This document shows, in pieces, positions 18,692-26,461 of a DNA stretch of 64,000 nucleotides (position 1 is the first letter of the stretch; each line of letters begins with the position of its first letter). Both the position numbers and the translations under genes were made by a program. This stretch comes from Jhaorihella thermophila (GTDB lineage Bacteria > Pseudomonadota > Alphaproteobacteria > Rhodobacterales > Rhodobacteraceae). The notes under the pieces are model-generated. The model was not told where the DNA came from, ran no database searches, and worked only from the letters and a program-made list of their open reading frames with translations. The stretch lies in contig NZ_FNVD01000002.1 in the NCBI RefSeq assembly GCF_900108275.1, forward strand, positions 248,001-312,000, given 5' to 3'.

Positions 18692-19738
18692 TCAGCCTGC
18701 GGCGTGCCCCAAGTCGCGGTCCGCCGCCAAGTCGCGCTCGGCCGCCAACGCCTGCACCGCCGTATCGAAAAGCCCCGTCAACGGCGACGTCACCTTTGCC
18801 TGCGCCGAAAAATACCGGCCGACCCGCAACAGTTGACGCTGACAGTCGGGATGCAGCCCGGCATCGTCCAGCTGCCGCACCCGGTCGAGGGTCAGCCATC
18901 CTCTCTGACACGCTTCATCGCGGATCAGGCGCAGGCGCTGCAACACATGGAAGGTAACGTAGATCGACAGATACTCCAGGTAATCCGCGATATCGCGCCC
19001 GCTGCCATGATCGTAGGCGTCAATCACCACATCGACCATATCGCCCGGCGCAACGGGCCAGGTTTCGTCGCCGATCAGCCAGGCCAGGTCTTCGGCGCCA
19101 TGGCGCGCGCCGGAATACTCGAAATCGAACCAGCGCACCCGACCATCGTCGCCCAGCGCGGCGTTGCCCGAGCGCGAATCCCATTTGACGAAGTGACGCG
19201 CCCGCCGGGCCAAAGCCTCGCAAGCCGCCGCGCGGTCAAAGCTGCGCGGTGCCGGGCCGGCCCAGTCCCGCAGCACGTCCACGCCATCGACCAGATGCCG
19301 GATCCAGTCCCGCCCTGCGCCGAGGCGCGGAAGCGTCCAGACCAACCCCGCCCCCCGCGCCGCCCGTTGCAAACGGAACAGCGCCCCCACCGCCCCGGCT
19401 GCAAGATCCACCGCTCCCGGACCGTCGCCCAGCGCAACCTGCTGGTTCAGTCGCCGGTCGCCCACGTCGGACTGGAACAGCACGTCGGTATGCATGCCCA
19501 GAAATCCCGGCAGGTCGTCGCTGCGCCCGTCCAGCCGTTGCAGGATACGCGCCTCGTGTCGGGTCCGGCGCGGCTCTGGCCGCATCGTGCCTATCACGGT
19601 GACGTCGTCGAAATGCAGACGCAGGCTGGACCGTCCCCGTCCGCCGGGTGCCGTCACGCCACGGACCGGCCGGCCGAAATGCGCCTCGGCCGCCGCCAGG
19701 ATCCGGGCCTGATGCAGATCGTGCACGACCTCTGTCAC
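18692..19738 (-). CDS. Phosphotransferase (APH/choline-kinase fold) family protein
   Basis: A 348-residue protein with the catalytic loop of the aminoglycoside-phosphotransferase-like fold: HFVKWDSRSGNAAL holds the Asp and Asn, and RWFDFEYSGARHGAEDLAWLIGDE holds the DFE metal-binding motif. The family phosphorylates small molecules, and environmental members are rarely antibiotic-resistance enzymes. The GTG at 19738 is preceded by GGAGGAAAGG at good spacing. It sits beside the polysaccharide cluster with an AT-rich gap after its stop. It might phosphorylate a sugar, choline-like compound or lipid headgroup. No substrate can be assigned. Confidence 0.75.
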   Translation of the reverse strand: MTEVVHDLHQARILAAAEAHFGRPVRGVTAPGGRGRSSLRLHFDDVTVIGTMRPEPRRTRHEARILQRLDGRSDDLPGFLGMHTDVLFQSDVGDRRLNQQVALGDGPGAVDLAAGAVGALFRLQRAARGAGLVWTLPRLGAGRDWIRHLVDGVDVLRDWAGPAPRSFDRAAACEALARRARHFVKWDSRSGNAALGDDGRVRWFDFEYSGARHGAEDLAWLIGDETWPVAPGDMVDVVIDAYDHGSGRDIADYLEYLSIYVTFHVLQRLRLIRDEACQRGWLTLDRVRQLDDAGLHPDCQRQLLRVGRYFSAQAKVTSPLTGLFDTAVQALAAERDLAADRDLGHAAG

Positions 19739-19822
19739 GAATGCCTTTCCTCCGTCTGTCCGCAGTCGCGATTCCCGGCAGTTCTACCGCGCAATCCTGG
19801 CCATTTCAGGACGGCCGCGCCA

Positions 19823-20338
19823 TCACTTGCGCCGGATCCCCAGCGGCGCACCGATCTGGGGCGCCGGGGGCAGGCCGGCGTGATCCGCCTTCATCCGCGC
19901 GAACCGCCGCTGCGCCCAGTCCGGATAGGGGGCCGAACGCCGCGTGCCGAGATCGACATTGACCACCATCACCTCTTGGGTGGCGCACAGCTCACCGCTT
20001 GCATCGTCCACCATCTCCGCAAAGAAATGCAGGCGCTTGGCGTCGTGATCCAGCAGGCGGAACCGGACCGAAAATCTTTGCCCCTCCAGCATCTCGGCAA
20101 GAAAGTGCATGTGCGACTGCACCACATAAGGGCCCTGCCCCGCGGCCTCGACATGCTCGACGCCGACGCCCAGATGCTCGCTCAGCAACACGTCCAGCGC
20201 ATTGTCGAAGGCGATACCGTAATAGCCCACGTTCATGTGGCCGTTGTAGTCGATCCACTCCGGCTGAACGACGCGGTCGGGCACCACCACGGGCGCCGGA
20301 TAGGGGCCGTCATGGCCGGTGAGCGGCTGGTCGGTCAT
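19823..20338 (-). CDS. Acyl-CoA thioesterase, 4HBT hot-dog family
   Basis: A 171-residue single hot-dog-domain protein. The motif WIDYNGHMNVGYYG near residue 28 matches the 4-hydroxybenzoyl-CoA thioesterase-like family, whose Asp acts in thioester cleavage. Later segments (VQSHMHFLAEMLEGQRF, ATQEVMVVNVDLGTRRSAPYP) are typical of the FcbC/betainyl-CoA-type subgroup. The ATG at 20338 is chosen because GAGGA lies 5 nt before it. An ATG 15 nt upstream is less well placed. It is divergent from the amidase gene with a 120-bp gap. It may hydrolyse a short or aromatic acyl-CoA. The substrate is not decidable from sequence. Confidence 0.82.
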   Translation of the reverse strand: MTDQPLTGHDGPYPAPVVVPDRVVQPEWIDYNGHMNVGYYGIAFDNALDVLLSEHLGVGVEHVEAAGQGPYVVQSHMHFLAEMLEGQRFSVRFRLLDHDAKRLHFFAEMVDDASGELCATQEVMVVNVDLGTRRSAPYPDWAQRRFARMKADHAGLPPAPQIGAPLGIRRK

Positions 20339-20458
20339 GGAGTCCTCATACATTGCCTGTGCCGCCACTTTGGCGGGAAAGCACAGCCGCGCCAAGACCG
20401 GCGGTTGAAATTTCCCCGGCCCGGGCAGATGCTGGGCGCGGGACGGGAGGGCCGAGCC

Positions 20459-21916
20459 ATGAAGAGCGACTACCTGAAACACGACGCGACCGCGCTGGCG
20501 GAACTGGTCGCCAGGGGCGATGCCACGCCGGACGAGTTGCTGGACGTCGCGCTTGCGCTGGTGGAGGAACGCAACCCGGCCCTGAACGCGGTGGTGATGC
20601 TGCAGGAGGGCACCGCCCGCGCCGCGATCCGCGCGCGCCTGCCGGCGGGGCCGTTCCGGGGCGTGCCCTTCCTGCTCAAGGATCTGGGCGCCGAGGCGGT
20701 GGACTTTCCCACCAACAACGGCTCGCGCCTGATGGCGGGGATGCGGTGGAGCTACGATTCCGAGATCTTCCTGCGGATGCGGGCGGCGGGGCTCAACTCC
20801 TTTGGCCGGACCTGTTCGCCCGAACTGGGCATCGGCCCGGTGACCGAGGCGCAGGTCTATGGCGGTCCCACCCGCAACCCCTGGAAAACCGGCCACACGT
20901 CGGGCGGGTCGTCGGGGGGCGCGGGGGCGGCGGTGGCGGCGGGGATCGTGCCGGCGGCGCATGGCTCGGACGGGGGCGGATCGGTGCGCATCCCGGCCTC
21001 GTCCTGCGGGCTGGTGGGGTTCAAGCCGACCCGCGCGCGCCTGCCCGACGGCCCGGCAGTGGGCGAGGGCTGGGCCGGCATGGCGATCGACGGTTTCCTG
21101 ACCCGCAGCCTGCGCGACACCGCCGCCCTGCTCGACGCGACCCGGGGCCCCGATCTGGGCGCCCCCTACTGGCCGCCGCCGATGCAATGCAGCTTTGCGC
21201 AGGCGATGCGGGCCGAACCGGGGCGGCTGCGGGTGCGCTTTGCCACCACCACGCTGTCGGGCGACGCGCTGCACCCCGAATGCGTGGCCGCCGTCGAACG
21301 GACCGCCCGCCTGCTGGAGGATCTGGGTCACGAGGTCGAACCCTTCGCCATCCCCGAAGGGCTGGATGTCGAGGACATGATGCAGGCCTGGACCCGGATC
21401 GTGGCCTGCGGCACCGCGCTGAGCGTGCGTAGTGCGCTGAAGGGGCGCCCGCTGGATCCGGCGATGGTCGAAGGAGTCACACGCGGAGCGATCGCGCTGG
21501 CTGACACACTCTCGGGAGCGGATTACCTTGAGGCCGTGAACCGCATCCACGCCTTCGGCCGGCGCATGGCGCGGGTGTTTCTGAACTGCGACGTTCTGGT
21601 GACGCCCACGCTGGCCACGCCGCCGGCGCGGGTTGGGCAACTCAAACCCGACAACGAGGATTTCGTGGCCTACCGCAACGGGCCGGGCGGGGTGTTCGAA
21701 TACTCGCCCTTCACCGCGATTTTCAACGCCAGCGGCCAGCCGGCGGTGTCCCTGCCGCTGCACTGGAGCGCCGACGACCTGCCGGTGGGCGTGCATCTGG
21801 CGATGGCCTTCGGACAGGACGAACGGCTGATGTCGCTGGCCGCGCAGATCGAACGCGCCGCGTCCTGGGCCGACAAGCAGCAGGAGATCATCGACCAAGG
21901 CCCGCGGGAGGGCTGA
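20459..21916 (+). CDS. Amidase (amidase-signature family)
   Basis: A 485-residue amidase-signature hydrolase with an intact Ser-cis-Ser-Lys triad: Lys74 in FLLKDLG, Ser151 in TSGGSSGG and the nucleophile Ser175 in [11 protein letters not shown]. Length is normal for the family, which cleaves carbon-nitrogen bonds in small amides. The ATG at 20459 has GGGAGG 7 nt before it; the same frame is open far upstream but without homology. One base separates its stop from the start of an ABC ATPase (TGAGATG), so it leads a four-gene operon with a MacAB-like exporter. Substrate and relation to the exporter are unknown. Confidence 0.88.
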   Translation: MKSDYLKHDATALAELVARGDATPDELLDVALALVEERNPALNAVVMLQEGTARAAIRARLPAGPFRGVPFLLKDLGAEAVDFPTNNGSRLMAGMRWSYDSEIFLRMRAAGLNSFGRTCSPELGIGPVTEAQVYGGPTRNPWKTGHTSGGSSGGAGAAVAAGIVPAAHGSDGGGSVRIPASSCGLVGFKPTRARLPDGPAVGEGWAGMAIDGFLTRSLRDTAALLDATRGPDLGAPYWPPPMQCSFAQAMRAEPGRLRVRFATTTLSGDALHPECVAAVERTARLLEDLGHEVEPFAIPEGLDVEDMMQAWTRIVACGTALSVRSALKGRPLDPAMVEGVTRGAIALADTLSGADYLEAVNRIHAFGRRMARVFLNCDVLVTPTLATPPARVGQLKPDNEDFVAYRNGPGGVFEYSPFTAIFNASGQPAVSLPLHWSADDLPVGVHLAMAFGQDERLMSLAAQIERAASWADKQQEIIDQGPREG

Positions 21917-21917
21917 G

Positions 21918-22622
21918 ATGGGCAACGCCTTCACCACGCGCGATCTGCGCAAGGTCTATGGCGAAGGCCCGGCGGCCGTCCACGCGCTGCGCGGGGTGGA
22001 TCTGGAGATCCCCGAAGGCGAAATCGTCGTTCTGCTGGGACCGTCGGGCAGCGGCAAGTCCACGCTGCTCAACATCCTTGGCGGGCTGGACCGTGCGACC
22101 GACGGCCAGGTATTCTTCCGCGACAGCGAACTTTCCGCCATGTCGGATGCGGAACTGACCCGCTACCGGCGCGATCACGTGGGCTTTGTCTTTCAGTTCT
22201 ACAACCTGATGCCCAGCCTGACCGCGCAGGAGAACGTGGAACTGGTGACAGAGATCGCCCGCAATCCGCTGTCCCCCGAAGAGGCGCTGGCCCTGGTGGG
22301 GCTGGAGGCGCGCGCGGATCATTTTCCCGCGCAATTGTCGGGCGGCGAACAGCAGCGCGTCGCCATCGCCCGCGCCGTGGCCAAACAGCCCGACGTGCTG
22401 TTCTGCGACGAACCGACCGGGGCGCTTGACAGCGTGACGGGGCGCGCGGTTCTGCATGTGCTGCGCGACGTGAACCGAAAACTGGGCGCGACGGTGATGA
22501 TCGTCACCCATGCCGCCGCGCAGGCCGCGATCGCGCATCGGGTGATCCGGTTCGCCGATGGCGCAGTGCAAAGCGTGACGGTCAACGAAACCCCGGCCAG
22601 CCCGGAAGAGATCGAATGGTAG
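21918..22622 (+). CDS. ABC exporter ATPase, MacB/LolD/DevA type
   Basis: A 234-residue ATPase of the MacB/LolD/DevA class that partners FtsX-like permeases. It has Walker [10 protein letters not shown], signature LSGGEQQR, Walker [13 protein letters not shown] and the switch His in VTHAAAQ. The segment [21 protein letters not shown] is characteristic of this class. It starts one base after the amidase stop and ends 7 bp before the permease start, so the genes are very probably co-transcribed. With the FtsX-domain protein and the HlyD adaptor it would form a tripartite mechanotransmission-type exporter in the cytoplasmic membrane. Confidence 0.93.
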   Translation: MGNAFTTRDLRKVYGEGPAAVHALRGVDLEIPEGEIVVLLGPSGSGKSTLLNILGGLDRATDGQVFFRDSELSAMSDAELTRYRRDHVGFVFQFYNLMPSLTAQENVELVTEIARNPLSPEEALALVGLEARADHFPAQLSGGEQQRVAIARAVAKQPDVLFCDEPTGALDSVTGRAVLHVLRDVNRKLGATVMIVTHAAAQAAIAHRVIRFADGAVQSVTVNETPASPEEIEW

Positions 22623-22629
22623 GCGCCCC

Positions 22630-24993
22630 ATGTCCCCGCTGACCCGCAAACTGCTGCGCGACCTGTGGCGGATCAAGGGACAGGCCATCGCCATTGGCGC
22701 AGTGATCGCGGTGGGCGTGCTCATGCTGGTGATGATGACCGGGCTGGTCGCCTCGCTCGAGGAAACCCGCCGCGCCTATTACGAACGCTACCGCCTGGCG
22801 GACGTGTTCGCCCCCGTGACCCGCGCGCCAGGCCATCGGGCAGAGGATCTGGGCCGGCTCCCCGGCGTGGCGGCGGTCGAAACCCGGATCACCGGCGCGG
22901 CGCTGATCGACCTTGGCCGCGACCGCCTGCCCATACAGGCCCGGGCCGTGTCCCTGCCCGACCTGCGCGCGCCCCGGCTCAATGCGATCCACCTGACCGA
23001 CGGACGGATGCTGCAGGGCGGGCGCAACGACGAGGTGGTGGTCCTCAACAGCTTTGCCCGCGCCGTCGGCCTGCACCCAGGCGACCGCCTGACCGCCACC
23101 ATGAACGGCTTTCGCCGAGAGCTTCGCATCGTCGGCCTCGCCCAGGCACCCGAATTCCTCTACACCACGCCCCCCGGCGAACTGGTGCCTGACGATGCCC
23201 GCTTTGCCGTGCTCTGGCTGAACCAGAGCGCGCTGGAGGCCGTGTTCGACATGGAAGGCGCTTTCAACGAGGCGCTGCTGTCGCTGACCCGCGATGCCCG
23301 CCGCGCAGAGGTGATCGCCGCCGCCGACCGGCTGCTCGACCGTCATGGCGGACTGGGGGCCTATCCGCTGCACGACCTGGGCTCCAACCGCTTCATCAGC
23401 GAAGAGATCAACGGCCTGAAAACCTCGACCGCGATCGTGCCGCCGGTATTCCTCGCCGTGGCGGCGTTCCTGCTGCATATCGTGATCTCGCGCATGGTGC
23501 AGGCGGAACGCGAACAGATCGGGCTGCTCAAGGCGTTCGGCTATACCGACTGGGAGGTCGGCGGCCATTATTTCCGCATGATCCTGACCATCGCCACCGG
23601 CGGCGCATTGGCCGGCTGCGTGCTGGGGATCGTCGCCGGGCGGGCGATGGTGGATCTCTACCTTTACTTCTACAAATTCCCCTTTCTCGTGTTCCGGCTG
23701 GACCCGTCGTCCTTTCTGACCGGCTTCGTGGTCAGCATCCTGTCGGCCTCGGCAGGCGGCGCGCTTGTGCTGCGCCGGGTCTTTGCCCTGACGCCGGCCG
23801 TGGCAATGCGCCCGCCCGCGCCGCCCGACTACAGCCGTTCGGGCCGGTTCCGGGGGCTGGCGGCGCGGTTTCTCGACCAGCCCACGCGCATGGTCCTGCG
23901 CCGCCTGACGCGGCAGCCCCTGCGCATGGCCGGGGCGGTCGTGGGGATCGCCTCGGGTATCGCGCTTTCGGCGGCAATGGCGTCCATTCTCGACAGTTTC
24001 GACGAGATGATGGACCTGACCTTTGGCGTCATGGACCGGTCGGACATGTCCGTTACCTTCACGCAGCCGATCGAGGCCCGCAGCGTCCTTGACCTGGCCG
24101 CGATCGACGGCGTGATCGAGGTCGAACCCGTGCGCATGGTCCCCGCCATCCTGCGCCATGGGCGCGACAGCTATCGCGGCGCGATCCACGGCCTTCGGGC
24201 CGAGCCGCGCCTCTACCGCGCCGTGGACAAGGCTCAGCGCCCGCTCTACCTGCGCGGCGACGGGATCACCTTGTCGCGCGGGCTGGCAAATGAACTGGGC
24301 GTCCGCGCCGGCCAGGTGCTGACCTTGGAGGTGCGCGAAGGCCGACGCCCGCGCGTGGACATCCCCGTGATCGCCGTCGCCGAAACGCTGCTCGGTTCGC
24401 CCGCCTACATGGAACTGGACGCGCTCAATCGCGCGTTGAAAGAACCTCTGCGCGTCTCGGGCGCCTATCTGCGGGTCGATCCCGCGCGGGCCGACCGGAT
24501 CCACGCGCGGCTCAAGGACATGCCGATGGTGGCCGGCGTCAGCCTGAAGGCCCAGGCGCGCGCGTCATTGGCCCGCGTAATGGACCAGGGCGCGGGCGGC
24601 ACCCGCTATGTCATGGCGCTGATCGCCGCCGTCATCACCTTTGGCGTGATCTACAACGCCGCTCGCGTGGCCCAGGCCGAACGCGCCCGCGACCTCGCCA
24701 GCCTGCGCGTTCTGGGCTTTACCCGCGCCGAGGTCGCCTATGTCCTTCTGGGCGAACTCGCCGTGGTCACGCTGCTGGCGCTGCCTCTGGGCGGGCTGAT
24801 GGGCTGGGGCCTGTCCTTCGTGATCTCGCGCGGCTACAGCACCGACATCTACCAGATCCCGCCGCTCTTCTCCGCCGAAAGTTACGGCTGGGCGATGCTG
24901 GTGGTTCTGCTGGCGGCGCTGGTCTCGGGGGCGCTGGTGAAACGCGACATCGACCGGGCGGATCTGGTCGCCGCCCTGAAAACGAGGGAGTAG
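22630..24993 (+). CDS. FtsX/MacB-like ABC exporter permease (two FtsX domains)
   Basis: A 787-residue permease with the duplicated layout of DevC/LolCE-type long proteins: an N-terminal helix near residues 15-40, a large periplasmic domain and three helices near 265-390. A second N-terminal-type helix follows near 435 (MAGAVVGIASGIALSAAM), then another periplasmic domain and three final helices (about 655-775). Both FtsX-like halves are intact. It lies between the ATPase and the HlyD adaptor in one operon, 5 bp before the latter. The exported compound is unknown. The amidase at the head of the operon may act on the substrate or its precursor. Confidence 0.9.
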   Translation: MSPLTRKLLRDLWRIKGQAIAIGAVIAVGVLMLVMMTGLVASLEETRRAYYERYRLADVFAPVTRAPGHRAEDLGRLPGVAAVETRITGAALIDLGRDRLPIQARAVSLPDLRAPRLNAIHLTDGRMLQGGRNDEVVVLNSFARAVGLHPGDRLTATMNGFRRELRIVGLAQAPEFLYTTPPGELVPDDARFAVLWLNQSALEAVFDMEGAFNEALLSLTRDARRAEVIAAADRLLDRHGGLGAYPLHDLGSNRFISEEINGLKTSTAIVPPVFLAVAAFLLHIVISRMVQAEREQIGLLKAFGYTDWEVGGHYFRMILTIATGGALAGCVLGIVAGRAMVDLYLYFYKFPFLVFRLDPSSFLTGFVVSILSASAGGALVLRRVFALTPAVAMRPPAPPDYSRSGRFRGLAARFLDQPTRMVLRRLTRQPLRMAGAVVGIASGIALSAAMASILDSFDEMMDLTFGVMDRSDMSVTFTQPIEARSVLDLAAIDGVIEVEPVRMVPAILRHGRDSYRGAIHGLRAEPRLYRAVDKAQRPLYLRGDGITLSRGLANELGVRAGQVLTLEVREGRRPRVDIPVIAVAETLLGSPAYMELDALNRALKEPLRVSGAYLRVDPARADRIHARLKDMPMVAGVSLKAQARASLARVMDQGAGGTRYVMALIAAVITFGVIYNAARVAQAERARDLASLRVLGFTRAEVAYVLLGELAVVTLLALPLGGLMGWGLSFVISRGYSTDIYQIPPLFSAESYGWAMLVVLLAALVSGALVKRDIDRADLVAALKTRE

Positions 24994-24998
24994 AACGC

Positions 24999-26237
24999 AT
25001 GGCGCCCAGACGCAGACGGTCCCGTCAGATCCTGACCGCCACGGCCGCTTTGATCGCCGCCGCCGCGCTGGCGGCCGCCTTCTGGCCGCGGGCGATGCTG
25101 GTCGATATCGGCACGGTCACGCGCGGACGGATGATCGTGACGGTGGACGAAGAGGCGCGCACCCGCGTGCGGGATCCCTATGTGATCTCATCGCCCATCG
25201 CCGGCGACCTGCAGCGGGTCGAACTGGAACCGGGGGACCGGGTCAAGGCCGGCGACGTGGTCGCCCGCATGGCTCCGGCCGCCCCGGCGGCACTGGACAT
25301 CCGCACCCGTGAACAGGCGCGGGCCGCGGTGGACGCCGCCGAGGCCGCGCTCCGGGTCGCACGCTCGGACCTCAAGGCGGCAGAGGCCCGCAGCCGGTTC
25401 GCCCACAGCGAACTCGACCGCATTTCCCGGCTGGTCGAACGCGGCATCGTCAGCCGTGTCCAGCTGGAACGCGCCGAGCAGGAGGCACAGGTCGCTGACG
25501 CCCAGCTCGAAACCGTCAGGGCTGAAATCGCCCGACGCGAAGCCGAGGTGAACAACGCCCTGGCCCGCCTCATCAGCTTTGACGATACCGGCCTGGCCGA
25601 GGCCGTGGCCAAGGACGCCGTGAAGATCCCCACCGTCCCGATCAGGGCGCCAATCGACGGAACGGTGCTCAAGGTCTTTCACGAAAGCGCCACGACCCTG
25701 CCCGCCGGCGAGCCGATCCTCGAAATCGGCGATGTCGCCCATGATCTCGAGATCGTCGCCGACCTGCTCTCTTCGGACGCGGTCAAGGTCGAACGGGGCG
25801 ACCGGGTGATCATCACCAACTGGGGCGGCGACAGCGACCTCGAAGGCGTCGTCAGCCGCATCGCGCCTTACGGCCATACCAAACATTCCGCCCTCGGGGT
25901 CGAGGAGCAACGGGTCGAAACCACGATCGCCTTCGCCGATCCGAACGGACACCGCAGCCGGCTGGGCCATGGCTACCGTGTCGAGGCCCATATCGTCATC
26001 TGGGAGCGGGACGACGCGGTTATGGTTCCATCCTCCGCCCTCTTCCGCCATCAGGGGAACTGGGCCGTCTTCGCCATCCGCGACGGCCGCGCGGTGCGGC
26101 AACGGGTGCGCATCGGCCACAACAACGGCAACTGGGCCGAACTGCTGGACGGGCTCGAACCGGGCGATCAGGTGGTTCTGTTCCCCTCGGCCCGCCTGAC
26201 CGACGGCCAGCGCATCCGGCAACGCCGGATCGAATGA
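24999..26237 (+). CDS. HlyD/MacA-family periplasmic adaptor protein
   Basis: A 412-residue adaptor with an N-terminal signal-anchor (TATAALIAAAALAAAFWP). The lipoyl halves flank a coiled coil: VISSPIAGDLQRVELEPGDRVKAGDVVARM near residue 65 and PIRAPIDGTVLKVFHESATT near 215. A beta-barrel/membrane-proximal domain ends the protein. The coiled-coil hairpin spans about residues 105-190. It follows the FtsX permease by 5 bp and closes the amidase-ABC-FtsX-HlyD operon. Adaptors of this type join the inner-membrane ABC exporter to an outer-membrane TolC-like channel; no channel gene is present here. Confidence 0.92.
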   Translation: MAPRRRRSRQILTATAALIAAAALAAAFWPRAMLVDIGTVTRGRMIVTVDEEARTRVRDPYVISSPIAGDLQRVELEPGDRVKAGDVVARMAPAAPAALDIRTREQARAAVDAAEAALRVARSDLKAAEARSRFAHSELDRISRLVERGIVSRVQLERAEQEAQVADAQLETVRAEIARREAEVNNALARLISFDDTGLAEAVAKDAVKIPTVPIRAPIDGTVLKVFHESATTLPAGEPILEIGDVAHDLEIVADLLSSDAVKVERGDRVIITNWGGDSDLEGVVSRIAPYGHTKHSALGVEEQRVETTIAFADPNGHRSRLGHGYRVEAHIVIWERDDAVMVPSSALFRHQGNWAVFAIRDGRAVRQRVRIGHNNGNWAELLDGLEPGDQVVLFPSARLTDGQRIRQRRIE

Positions 26238-26337
26238 TCCGCCGCCATTCGGGCCGCCCTCCCGGCCCCTCGCGCATGGCGACGCCACCCGCGAGCGCCT
26301 GAAAGTTCTGCGGCTGCGCTATCGCCCCGTCCCGATC

Positions 26338-26420
26338 TGCTTCTTTCTGGTTTCAAATACCCCGGGGGTCCGGGGGCAGAGCCCCCGGCCGGTCGGATCG
26401 GCTGTGCCGATCCGACCAAT
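26338..26420 (-). repeat. Gene-end double-hairpin element, copy 2
   Basis: Read on the minus strand: hairpin CGGATCGGC/GCCGATCCG with loop ACA, hairpin CCGGGGGC/GCCCCCGG with loop TCT, then GGGGTATTTGAAACC and a tail AGAAAGAAGCAG. It begins about 41 nt after the stop of the TRAP large-permease gene in sense orientation and lies between convergent genes. It shares its tail type with copy 3. Confidence 0.8.
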
Positions 26421-26461
26421 CCTTCCCAGCCTGCAGGCCCCCCGCCTTGCCACGCACCCGC

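Noticed and set aside
18692-19738. Aminoglycoside-resistance gene
   Set aside because: Only the general kinase fold is seen. Nothing supports antibiotic specificity.
18467-20458. Upstream extension of the amidase frame by about 660 codons
   Set aside because: The frame is open by chance across the antisense of two minus-strand genes. Amidase homology and a GGGAGG site begin at 20459.
20339-21952. Upstream extension of the thioesterase frame on the minus strand
   Set aside because: It is antisense to the amidase and of low-complexity composition. The hot-dog domain starts at 20338.
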